The notes under the pieces are model-generated. The model saw only the letters and a list, made by a program, of their open reading frames with translations, ran no database searches and had not been told where the DNA came from. A program made the translations under genes and the position numbers. Shown piece after piece: positions 1 to 5,309 of a stretch of 5,309 bases of DNA; position 1 is the first letter of the stretch, and the number at the start of each line of letters is the position of its first letter. Location: assembly GCA_019240375.1 (NCBI GenBank), contig JAFAYN010000114.1, forward strand, positions 1 to 5,309, written 5' to 3'. Origin of the DNA: Gemmatimonadota bacterium. Its GTDB lineage: Bacteria; Gemmatimonadota; Gemmatimonadetes; Longimicrobiales; Longimicrobiaceae.

Positions 1-1
1 C

Positions 2-541
2 CTGTCGTGGGCGGGACTCAAGGGCGCGGTCCCGATCACCCTCGCCACCTTCCCGCTCCTGGCCGGCATTCCCGGGGCGGAGTTCATCTTCGACGTGGTG
101 TTCTTCGTGGTGCTGGTGTCGGCGCTGACGCAGGGGTGGACGCTCCCCTGGATGGCGCGGCGGCTGGGGCTGGTGGTCCCCGCCGCGCCCGATCCCCCGG
201 CCACGCTGGAGATCACCTCGCTCCGGCACGTGGACGCGGACATCGTGGAATACACGGTGCGCGCCGGCTCCCCCGCCGACGGGCGCCGGATCGGCGACCT
301 CCCCTTCCCGCCGGAGGTGATCGTCGCCCTGGTCACGCGCGGCGAGCAGCTGGTGGTCCCCGCCGGGAAGACGCGCATCTGCGCGGGCGACCGGCTGTTC
401 GTGGTGCTCCGCCCCGAGGCGCAGCCGCTGGTGAACCACGTGTTCCGCCGCGCCGGCCCGGACGAGGTGGCGAGCACCTTGCAAGACGTTCCGGGGAGCG
501 AGGATGGCGCGAGTCACCACGATCAACGGAGCGGCCCATGA
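2..541 (+). CDS. nhaP2: K+(Na+)/H+ antiporter, NhaP2/CvrA type, C-terminal part (5' end outside window)
   Basis: Integral-membrane cation/proton antiporter of the CPA1 family, which exchanges cytoplasmic K+ or Na+ for external protons. Only the last 179 residues are visible; the reading frame is open at the window start. Visible residues 2-22 carry the SWAGLKGAVP...FPLLAG signature typical of the late transmembrane region of NhaP2-like proteins. Residues 28-45 are a very hydrophobic last helix, followed by TLPWMARRLGL, a usual membrane exit. Residues 69-137 look like an RCK_C (TrkA_C) domain, with VEYTVRAGSPADGRRIGDL, a VIVALVTRG strand and CAGDRLFVVL. In this family that domain is a cytoplasmic regulatory or ligand-binding module. 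The tail after residue 160 is hydrophilic and probably disordered. The stop codon overlaps the next start as ATGA. The family is confident; the exact ion (K+ is favoured by the RCK_C domain) is inferred, and the gene symbol is by similarity of architecture only. Confidence 0.88.
   Translation: MSWAGLKGAVPITLATFPLLAGIPGAEFIFDVVFFVVLVSALTQGWTLPWMARRLGLVVPAAPDPPATLEITSLRHVDADIVEYTVRAGSPADGRRIGDLPFPPEVIVALVTRGEQLVVPAGKTRICAGDRLFVVLRPEAQPLVNHVFRRAGPDEVASTLQDVPGSEDGASHHDQRSGP
528..531 (+). promoter_or_regulatory. Ribosome binding site of the coiled-coil protein gene
   Basis: GGAG lies six bases before the ATG at 538, inside the end of the antiporter gene. It supports that start over the in-frame ATG at 571 and fits translational coupling through the ATGA overlap. 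Confidence 0.55.
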
Positions 542-996
542 GCAAGGACGCGCAGGAGCGCGGGGACGACATGCGGGAGGTGGAGGAGCAGGCCCGCCGC
601 ATGGCCGGGGAGGCGCAGGAGCTGGCGGACGACGGCCGGCAGGCCGCGGCGATGGGGCGCCCCGAGCTGGCCACCCCCAACTCGCCGCGGGTGGATATCC
701 GCGCGCTGGACGCGGTGCGCCACGCCGACCGGGTGCGCGCCGAGGACGACGTGCGCACGGGGGAATTGCAGCAGGCCGCCGCCGAGGACCAGCAGCGCGC
801 GGCGGAGCTGTTGGCGCGGAACGCCGAGCTGCTGGAGCGCAGCGGCGACGAGATCCGCGGGATGCACGAGCGGGTGGCGGCGAACTCCGACCGCGCCGAG
901 TCGGTGGCGGAGGACGCCGAGCGCCTGCGCGAGCAGGTGGCCCAGGTACGCGACGCCGTCCGCGAAACGGGCCCGGACGCCGACGCGGACGGCTAG
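538..996 (+). CDS. Acidic, alanine-rich predicted coiled-coil protein, function unknown
   Basis: I do not recognise this 152-residue protein. It has no signal peptide and no membrane segment, and contains no Phe, Tyr, Trp or Cys. It has 38 acidic against 23 basic residues and only one Lys, so it is strongly negative. Residues 9-39 and about 55-143 are rich in Ala, Glu, Gln, Arg and Leu with few helix breakers, as in long amphipathic helices or coiled coils. The two blocks are separated by a Pro/Asn/Ser stretch (RPELATPNSP, 41-50). The C-terminus is an Asp/Gly tail. The ATG at 538 is chosen for its GGAG site and its ATGA overlap with the antiporter stop. The same frame is open upstream to position 7, but that part lies over the antiporter and reads as Arg/Pro/Gly-rich shadow. 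The coupling suggests co-expression with the antiporter in roughly matched amounts. A scaffolding, regulatory or stress role is possible but unproven. That it is a real gene is likely; its function is open. Confidence 0.72.
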   Translation: MSKDAQERGDDMREVEEQARRMAGEAQELADDGRQAAAMGRPELATPNSPRVDIRALDAVRHADRVRAEDDVRTGELQQAAAEDQQRAAELLARNAELLERSGDEIRGMHERVAANSDRAESVAEDAERLREQVAQVRDAVRETGPDADADG

Positions 997-1020
997 GCGG
1001 CCGCTCGCCACGGACGGATC

Positions 1021-1056
1021 ACGGCCGGGCGCGAGACCCCTCGCGCCCGGCCGTTT
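1021..1056 (+). terminator. Probable intrinsic terminator after the antiporter/coiled-coil unit
   Basis: The 14-base arm ACGGCCGGGCGCGA at 1021-1034 is perfectly repeated in reverse complement at 1041-1054. One more G-C pair (1035 with 1040) closes a 15-bp stem with an ACCC loop. The 3' arm runs into only three T residues (1054-1056). The hairpin starts 25 bases past the stop at 996 and stands before the next gene's leader, as expected of a terminator. The short T run makes U-tract-driven release weak. It could act mainly by stabilising the 3' end or with help from Rho. Confidence 0.7.
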
Positions 1057-1113
1057 CGCCGGATAACCTATCGGCTCACCCGCGCGCCGGGGCACCGCGC
1101 GCAGCGCTCATCC

Positions 1114-1120
1114 AGGGAGG
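1114..1120 (+). promoter_or_regulatory. Strong ribosome binding site deciding a TTG start
   Basis: AGGGAGG ends six bases before the TTG at 1127. There is no comparable site before the next in-frame candidate, the GTG at 1154, so this motif fixes the monooxygenase start on the rarer TTG codon. Confidence 0.75.
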
Positions 1121-1126
1121 TCGGGC

Positions 1127-2629
1127 TTGGCTGGTTCGGACAGCGTAACGCACGTGGCGGTCGCCATCATCGGGAGCGGGTTCGGCGGGCTCGGCACCGC
1201 GATCCGGCTGAAGCAGGAGGGGATCGACGACTTCGTGGTCCTGGAGCGCGCCGGCGACGTCGGCGGCACCTGGCGCGACAACACCTACCCCGGGTGCGCC
1301 TGCGACGTGCAGTCGCACCTGTACTCCTTTTCCTTCGCGCCCAACCCGGAGTGGAGCCGCAGCTTCTCGCCGCAGCCCGAGATCCAGGCGTACCTGAAGC
1401 GCTGCGCGGGGCGCTTCGGGATCACGCCGCACCTGCGCCCGGGGCACGAGGTGCGCGGGGCGGAGTGGGACGAGGCCGCGAGGCTCTGGCGGATCGAGAC
1501 CTCGCGGGGCCCGTTCACCGCCCGGGTGCTGGTGATGGCCTCGGGCGCCCTCAGCGACCCATTGGTCCCCCGCATCCCCGGGCTGGAGTCGTTCCGGGGG
1601 ACGACCTTCCATTCCGCCCACTGGGACCACGGCTACGACCTGCACGGAAAGCGGGTGGCGGTGATCGGCACCGGCGCCTCGGCCATCCAGTTCGTCCCCG
1701 CCATCCAACCCGAGGTCGCCCGGCTGCACCTCTTCCAGCGCACGCCGCCCTGGATCATCCCCCGGCACGACCGCGCGCTGGGCGAGCGTGAGCACCGCCT
1801 GTTCCGGCGCTTCCCGGCGGCGCAGCGCGCGGTGCGCGCGGGGATCTACCTGGCGCGCGAGGCGTTCGTCTTCGGCTTCCGCCACCCCCGGGCGATGCGG
1901 CTCGCGCAGAAGGCCGCCCTGCGGCACCTGAGGGAGAGCGTCCCCGACCCGGCGCTGCGCGCGAAGCTGACCCCCGACTGGACGATGGGGTGCAAGCGGG
2001 TCCTTCTGTCCAACGACTACTTCCCCGCGGTGGCGCGGCCCAACGTGGAGCTGGTGACGGAGGGGGTCGCGGAGATCCGGGAGCACTCCATCGTCTCGAC
2101 GGACGGAACCGAGCGCCCGGTGGACGCGATCATCTTCGGGACCGGCTTCCGGGTGACGGACCAGCCCCTCGCCCCCGTGGTCCGCGGACGCTGCGGGGTG
2201 ACGCTGGCGGAGGCGTGGGCCGGGAGCCCGAAGGCGTACCTGGGGAGCACGGTGGCCGGCTTCCCCAACCTGTTCATCCTGCTCGGCCCCAATACCGGGC
2301 TGGGGCACACCTCGGTGGTGTACATGATCGAAGCGCAGGTCGAGCACCTGCTGGGCGCCCTCCACCACATGCGTAGGCGGGGCGTCGCCGCGCTGGAGCC
2401 GCGCCCCGAGGCGCAGGCTGCCTTCGTCGCCGGGGTGGACGAGCGGATGCGGGGGACGGTGTGGACCGCGGGCGGGTGCCGGAGCTGGTACCTGGACGCC
2501 ACCGGGCGCAACTCCACCCTGTGGCCGGACTTCACCTGGCGCTTCCGGCGCAGGGCGGCTCGCTTCGACCCCACCGCCTACCTGGCGACGCCGGCCGCGC
2601 GGGAGCGTCCCTCCGGGGTGGCCGCGTGA
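1127..2629 (+). CDS. Type I Baeyer-Villiger monooxygenase (FAD- and NADPH-dependent)
   Basis: Soluble flavoprotein of 500 residues, the usual length for a type I enzyme without an N-terminal extension. The family uses NADPH and O2 to insert oxygen next to a carbonyl, turning ketones into esters or lactones, or to oxidise sulfur. Domains in order: an FAD Rossmann motif GSGFGG at 16-21 with E40 at the end of beta-2; the type I motif GGTW..YPG..CD at 46-60; the fingerprint FRGTTFHSAHWD at 156-167 (FxGxxxHxxxW with D last, an accepted variant); an NADPH Rossmann motif GTGASA at 181-186; FQRTPPWIIPR at 203-213; CKR at 289-291, matching the Lys-Arg pair of phenylacetone monooxygenase with R291 as likely catalytic Arg; FGTGF at 337-341; and GPNTGLGH at 387-394. 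All key positions are present, so it should be active. The substrate cannot be read from sequence. Its stop overlaps the start of an esterase-like gene, which suggests ester products. Simple N-hydroxylating flavin monooxygenase is a less likely alternative. Confidence 0.92.
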   Translation: MAGSDSVTHVAVAIIGSGFGGLGTAIRLKQEGIDDFVVLERAGDVGGTWRDNTYPGCACDVQSHLYSFSFAPNPEWSRSFSPQPEIQAYLKRCAGRFGITPHLRPGHEVRGAEWDEAARLWRIETSRGPFTARVLVMASGALSDPLVPRIPGLESFRGTTFHSAHWDHGYDLHGKRVAVIGTGASAIQFVPAIQPEVARLHLFQRTPPWIIPRHDRALGEREHRLFRRFPAAQRAVRAGIYLAREAFVFGFRHPRAMRLAQKAALRHLRESVPDPALRAKLTPDWTMGCKRVLLSNDYFPAVARPNVELVTEGVAEIREHSIVSTDGTERPVDAIIFGTGFRVTDQPLAPVVRGRCGVTLAEAWAGSPKAYLGSTVAGFPNLFILLGPNTGLGHTSVVYMIEAQVEHLLGALHHMRRRGVAALEPRPEAQAAFVAGVDERMRGTVWTAGGCRSWYLDATGRNSTLWPDFTWRFRRRAARFDPTAYLATPAARERPSGVAA

Positions 2630-3687
2630 CCGGGCCCCGCCTCAGGGACCGGGTGCAGTACCTGGTGGCGCGCGCCCTGGGCCACCTCCCGCCCGCGCTG
2701 CAGCTGCGGCTCTCCGGGGAGCCTCCGGTGGTGGTGGACGGCCTGACCCTCCACCCCAACGTGCAGCTCCTCCGCGCGCTACGACTGCGGCGGCGGGCTC
2801 CGGGGCTGATGGAGCCATCGTACGTGGTGGGGCGCGCCCGCTACCGCCGCGAGATGATCGCCCTCTCCGGGCCGAAGACGCCGGTGGGCGCGGTCCGCGA
2901 CTTCGAGGTCCCCGGCGGGGCCGGCCCGGTCCGCGTCCGCCATTACGCCTCGGCCGGCGGCGGGACGAAGCCGCTCCTGGTCTACTATCACGGCGGCGGC
3001 TTCGTGATCGGCGACCTGGACACGCACGACGAGCCGTGCCGCCTCCTCTGCCGGTACGCGGACACGCACGTGCTGAGCGTGGACTACCGCCTGGCCCCGG
3101 AGCACCCCTTCCCGGCCGGGGTGGAGGACGCCCTCGCCGCCTTCCGCTGGGCGCGGGAGCACGCCGCCGCCCTGGGCGCCGATCCGGCGCGCGTCGCCGT
3201 CGGCGGGGACAGCGCCGGGGGGAACCTGGCCACGGTGGTCTCGCTCCTGGCGAGGGAGGAGGGTGCCCCGCCCGTGGCGCAGCTCCTCCTCTATCCCACC
3301 GTGGACCGGGCGACGCCGCGCCCCTCACGGACGCTCTTCGCGGAAACCTTCTTCCTGGACGAGAGCGACACCGAAGCGTTCACCCGGTGCTACCTGGGCG
3401 GGACCGGCGCGAGCGGCGACGACCCGCGCGTTTCCCCGCTGCGGGCCCCGGACCTCGCAGGGCTCCCGCCGGCGCTGGTGGTCACCGCCGGCTTCGACGT
3501 CCTCCGCGACGAGGGCGAAGAGTACGCCGGGGCGCTCCAGCGGGCCGGGTCGCCCGCCCGGCTGCACCGGGTCGCCGGCTTCGGGCACGGCTTCATCCAC
3601 CTGGTCGGGATCTCCCCCGCCGCGCGGCGCGAGGTGGTGCGGATCGCGCGCGACTGGCGGGCGCTGCTCGACGACGCCCGCGCCTGA
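2626..3687 (+). CDS. Alpha/beta hydrolase, hormone-sensitive-lipase family (carboxylesterase)
   Basis: Predicted cytoplasmic esterase of 353 residues with no signal peptide. Residues 1-95 form the helical N-terminal cap region seen in actinobacterial-type members of this family (PPVVVDGLTLHPNVQLL at 33-49). The alpha/beta core carries the family-IV oxyanion motif HGGG at 122-125, the nucleophile elbow GDSAG at 194-198 (S196), the acid D291 in DVLRDEG and H321 in GFGHGF, so the catalytic triad is complete. SVDYRLAPEHPFPAG at 151-165 is another hallmark. The GTG at 2626 is chosen: it overlaps the monooxygenase stop as GTGA and follows a G-rich stretch at 2615-2621. A GTG at 2653 with AGGGA before it is the main alternative and would cost nine residues. 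The frame is open back to 2461, but that part lies inside the monooxygenase gene. The neighbour suggests it cleaves the ester or lactone that the monooxygenase makes; the substrate is otherwise unknown. Confidence 0.9.
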   Translation: MTGPRLRDRVQYLVARALGHLPPALQLRLSGEPPVVVDGLTLHPNVQLLRALRLRRRAPGLMEPSYVVGRARYRREMIALSGPKTPVGAVRDFEVPGGAGPVRVRHYASAGGGTKPLLVYYHGGGFVIGDLDTHDEPCRLLCRYADTHVLSVDYRLAPEHPFPAGVEDALAAFRWAREHAAALGADPARVAVGGDSAGGNLATVVSLLAREEGAPPVAQLLLYPTVDRATPRPSRTLFAETFFLDESDTEAFTRCYLGGTGASGDDPRVSPLRAPDLAGLPPALVVTAGFDVLRDEGEEYAGALQRAGSPARLHRVAGFGHGFIHLVGISPAARREVVRIARDWRALLDDARA

Positions 3688-3810
3688 CGCGCCACCCCCG
3701 ACACCGCGCACACTCCTTGCTCCCCCGGAACCGCCCCCGCCGCCATCCTGCCCCCGGGCAGCGACGGCCGGCGTACGTCACCCGAGGTCCGGAAGCGAAG
3801 AGGTAAAGAG
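3688..3810 (+). other. C-rich, G-poor intergenic leader before the catalase gene
   Basis: This 123-base gap holds no gene and no strong hairpin. Its first part, 3691-3755, has 40 C and only 11 G in 65 bases on the transcribed-like strand, which is the composition of Rho-loading (rut) sites. It could separate the catalase from the cassette before it. No convincing sigma-70 promoter was found by eye, although a catalase promoter for another sigma factor may lie here. The function is an inference from composition and position alone. Confidence 0.3.
3798..3803 (+). promoter_or_regulatory. Ribosome binding site of the catalase gene
   Basis: AAGAGG lies seven bases before the ATG at 3811, a near-ideal distance. 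It supports this ATG as the catalase start. Confidence 0.6.
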
Positions 3811-5309
3811 ATGAGCACTGCCAGCGAGACCCCCGCCGGCGGCAAGGACGCCGCGCCCGTGCAGGACAAGCCCGACAACCGCAAGACCGAGGAGCTGAAG
3901 CCGTTCACCGAGGAGGGGGCGGGCGAGGCGCTGACGACCAACCAGGGCGTCCGCATCAACGACAACCAGAACTCGCTCAAGGCGGGTCCGCGCGGACCGA
4001 CGCTGCTGGAGGACTTCATCTTCCGCGAGAAGATGACGCACTTCGACCACGAGCGGATCCCCGAGCGCATCGTACACGCGCGCGGCTCGGCGGCGCACGG
4101 GTACTTCCAGGTGTACGAGTCGCAGGCGCACCTCACCCGGGCGCACTTCCTCCAGGACCCGAAGGCCAGGACGCCGGTGTTCGTGCGCTTCAGCACGGTG
4201 GCGGGGTCGCGCGGCTCCACCGACCTCGCCCGCGACGTGCGCGGCTTCGCGGTGAAGTTCTACACGGAGGAGGGGGTGTTCGACCTGGTGGGGAACAACA
4301 TCCCGGTCTTCTTCATCCAGGACGCCATCAAGTTCCCCGACCTGGTACACGCGGTGAAGCCGGAGCCGCACAACGAGATCCCCCAGGCGGCGTCGGCGCA
4401 CGACACCTTCTGGGACTTCGTCTCGCTGATGCCCGAGTCGATGCACATGATCATGTGGGTGATGTCGGACCGGGCCATCCCCCGCAGCTACCGGATGATG
4501 GAAGGGTTCGGGGTGCACACCTTCCGCCTGGTGAACGAGGCCGGCGAGTCGCACTTCGTCAAGTTCCACTGGAAGCCGCTACTGGGGCTGCACAGCGTGG
4601 TGTGGGACGAGGCGCAGAAGATCTCCGGCAAGAGCCCGGACTTCCACCGCGGCGACCTGTGGGAGGCGATCGAGGGGGGCGACTTCCCGGAGTGGGAGCT
4701 GGGGATCCAGGTGGTGCCGGAGGCCGACGAGCACAAGTACGACTTCGACCTGCTGGACCCCACCAAGATCATCCCCGAAGAGGTGGTGCCGGTGCAGCGG
4801 ATCGGGAAGCTGGTGCTGAACCGCAACCCCGACAACTTCTTCGCCGAGACCGAGCAGGTGGCGTTCCACGTCGCCCACGTGGTGCCGGGGATCGACTTCA
4901 CCAACGACCCGCTGATGCAGGGACGGCTCTTCTCGTACACGGACACGCAGCTCAAGCGGCTGGGCGGCCCCAACTTCCACGAGATCCCCATCAACCGCCC
5001 GATCGCGCCGGTGCACAACAACCAGCGCGACGGGCACATGCGTCAGACCATCAACAAGGGGCGCGTGAGCTACGAGCCCAACTCACTGGCGCGCGGCTGC
5101 CCCTTCCAGGCGAAGGCGGCGGAGGGTGGGTTCGCCAGCTTCCCGGAGCGGATCGACGCCCGCAAGGTGCGGGAGCGGAGCGAAAGCTTCTTCGACCACT
5201 ACAGCCAGGCGGCGCTCTTCTTCAACAGCCAGGCGCCGCACGAGCAGGAGCACATCGTCCGCGCGCTCAGCTTCGAGCTGGGGATGGTGGAAACGGTGTC
5301 GATCCGCCA
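3811..5309 (+). CDS. katE: Large-subunit (clade 2) monofunctional heme catalase, KatE/HPII-like, 3' end outside window
   Basis: Cytoplasmic heme enzyme that breaks two H2O2 into water and O2. The first 499 residues are visible and the frame is open at the window end. Residues 1-60 are the hydrophilic N-terminal arm typical of the large-subunit clade. The core follows: H89 (VHARG) is the distal catalytic His, with S128 (RFSTV), N162 (VGNN) and the proximal heme ligand Y376 in RLFSYTDTQ. These sit exactly 39 less than E. coli HPII H128, S167, N201 and Y415, so no net insertion or deletion separates the two enzymes over this span. H353 occupies the place of HPII H392, the residue bonded to the heme tyrosine there. 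HPII-type enzymes carry a further C-terminal flavodoxin/DJ-1-like domain, expected beyond the window, for a total of roughly 700 residues. The start is ATG with an AAGAGG site. Such catalases are commonly induced in stationary phase or under oxidative stress; no operator is visible here. Confidence 0.96.
   Translation, partial: MSTASETPAGGKDAAPVQDKPDNRKTEELKPFTEEGAGEALTTNQGVRINDNQNSLKAGPRGPTLLEDFIFREKMTHFDHERIPERIVHARGSAAHGYFQVYESQAHLTRAHFLQDPKARTPVFVRFSTVAGSRGSTDLARDVRGFAVKFYTEEGVFDLVGNNIPVFFIQDAIKFPDLVHAVKPEPHNEIPQAASAHDTFWDFVSLMPESMHMIMWVMSDRAIPRSYRMMEGFGVHTFRLVNEAGESHFVKFHWKPLLGLHSVVWDEAQKISGKSPDFHRGDLWEAIEGGDFPEWELGIQVVPEADEHKYDFDLLDPTKIIPEEVVPVQRIGKLVLNRNPDNFFAETEQVAFHVAHVVPGIDFTNDPLMQGRLFSYTDTQLKRLGGPNFHEIPINRPIAPVHNNQRDGHMRQTINKGRVSYEPNSLARGCPFQAKAAEGGFASFPERIDARKVRERSESFFDHYSQAALFFNSQAPHEQEHIVRALSFELGMVETVSIR

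Noticed and set aside
7..537. Upstream extension of the coiled-coil gene's frame to position 7
   Set aside because: This part overlaps the antiporter and translates as Arg/Pro/Gly-rich sequence. The GGAG site and ATGA overlap support the ATG at 538.
1062..1073. AT-richer patch GATAACCTATCG as a possible -10 element for the monooxygenase
   Set aside because: No matching -35 element is seen at the right distance, so a promoter here cannot be supported by eye, though a promoter is expected somewhere in 1057-1113.
504..1148. Overlapping + strand frame starting ATG at 504 with a purine-rich stretch before it
   Set aside because: Its first dozen codons look natural, but the rest is Gly/Ala/Arg-rich shadow of the coiled-coil gene and it runs through the terminator hairpin.
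1076..2368. Long open frame of 430 codons on the - strand across the monooxygenase gene
   Set aside because: It mirrors a gene with full flavoprotein motifs on the + strand. Its own translation is His/Arg/Pro-rich with no recognisable domain, typical of antisense frames in GC-rich coding DNA.
2461..2625. Upstream extension of the hydrolase frame by 55 codons
   Set aside because: It would overlap the monooxygenase by about 170 bases and adds no family sequence. The GTGA overlap at 2626 is a standard coupled start.
3717..3722. TTGCTC as a possible -35 element for the catalase
   Set aside because: There is no -10-like hexamer 16-19 bases downstream.
3748..3761. Small palindrome CTGCCCCCGGGCAG before the catalase
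   Set aside because: It allows only about five base pairs around a four-base loop with no T run. It is too weak to call a terminator and is expected by chance in such GC-rich DNA.
3036..3814. Two + strand frames (3036-3806 and 3263-3814) inside the hydrolase
   Set aside because: They are Arg/Pro/Gly-rich out-of-frame readings of the esterase core.
3390..5039. Several - strand frames across the hydrolase end and the catalase
   Set aside because: All lie opposite genes with unmistakable motifs and show no domain of their own.

Overview
This window is a compact, very GC-rich stretch of bacterial chromosome. All five genes read on the + strand and third codon positions are overwhelmingly G or C. 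No mobile element, CRISPR array, tRNA or rRNA was found. The host cannot be named from sequence alone. The composition and gene style would fit a high-GC lineage such as Gemmatimonadota (Longimicrobium-like), Myxococcota or Actinomycetota; this is a low-confidence inference.

Layout. (1) Positions 2-541 hold the C-terminal end of a CPA1-type monovalent cation/proton antiporter (NhaP2/CvrA type): the last membrane helices plus a cytoplasmic RCK_C (TrkA_C) domain. (2) Its stop overlaps, as ATGA, the start of a 152-residue acidic, alanine-rich, probably coiled-coil protein of unknown function (538-996). (3) A perfect hairpin at 1021-1056 probably ends that transcription unit. (4) Next comes a type I Baeyer-Villiger monooxygenase (1127-2629, TTG start with a strong ribosome binding site). 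(5) It is fused by a GTGA stop/start overlap to an alpha/beta hydrolase of the hormone-sensitive-lipase family (2626-3687). (6) After a 123-base C-rich gap comes a large-subunit (clade 2, KatE/HPII-like) catalase from 3811, cut off by the window end.

How the genes may work together. The monooxygenase and hydrolase form a plausible two-step catabolic cassette: a ketone or aldehyde is oxidised to an ester or lactone, which the esterase then cleaves. The antiporter with its coiled-coil partner looks like a separate ion-homeostasis unit. The catalase removes hydrogen peroxide and may have its own promoter or be read through from the hydrolase. A link between catalase and peroxide leaking from the flavoenzyme is only a speculation.

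The genes belong to known families. The least explained item is the coiled-coil protein coupled to the antiporter. No clearly new multi-gene system is visible.
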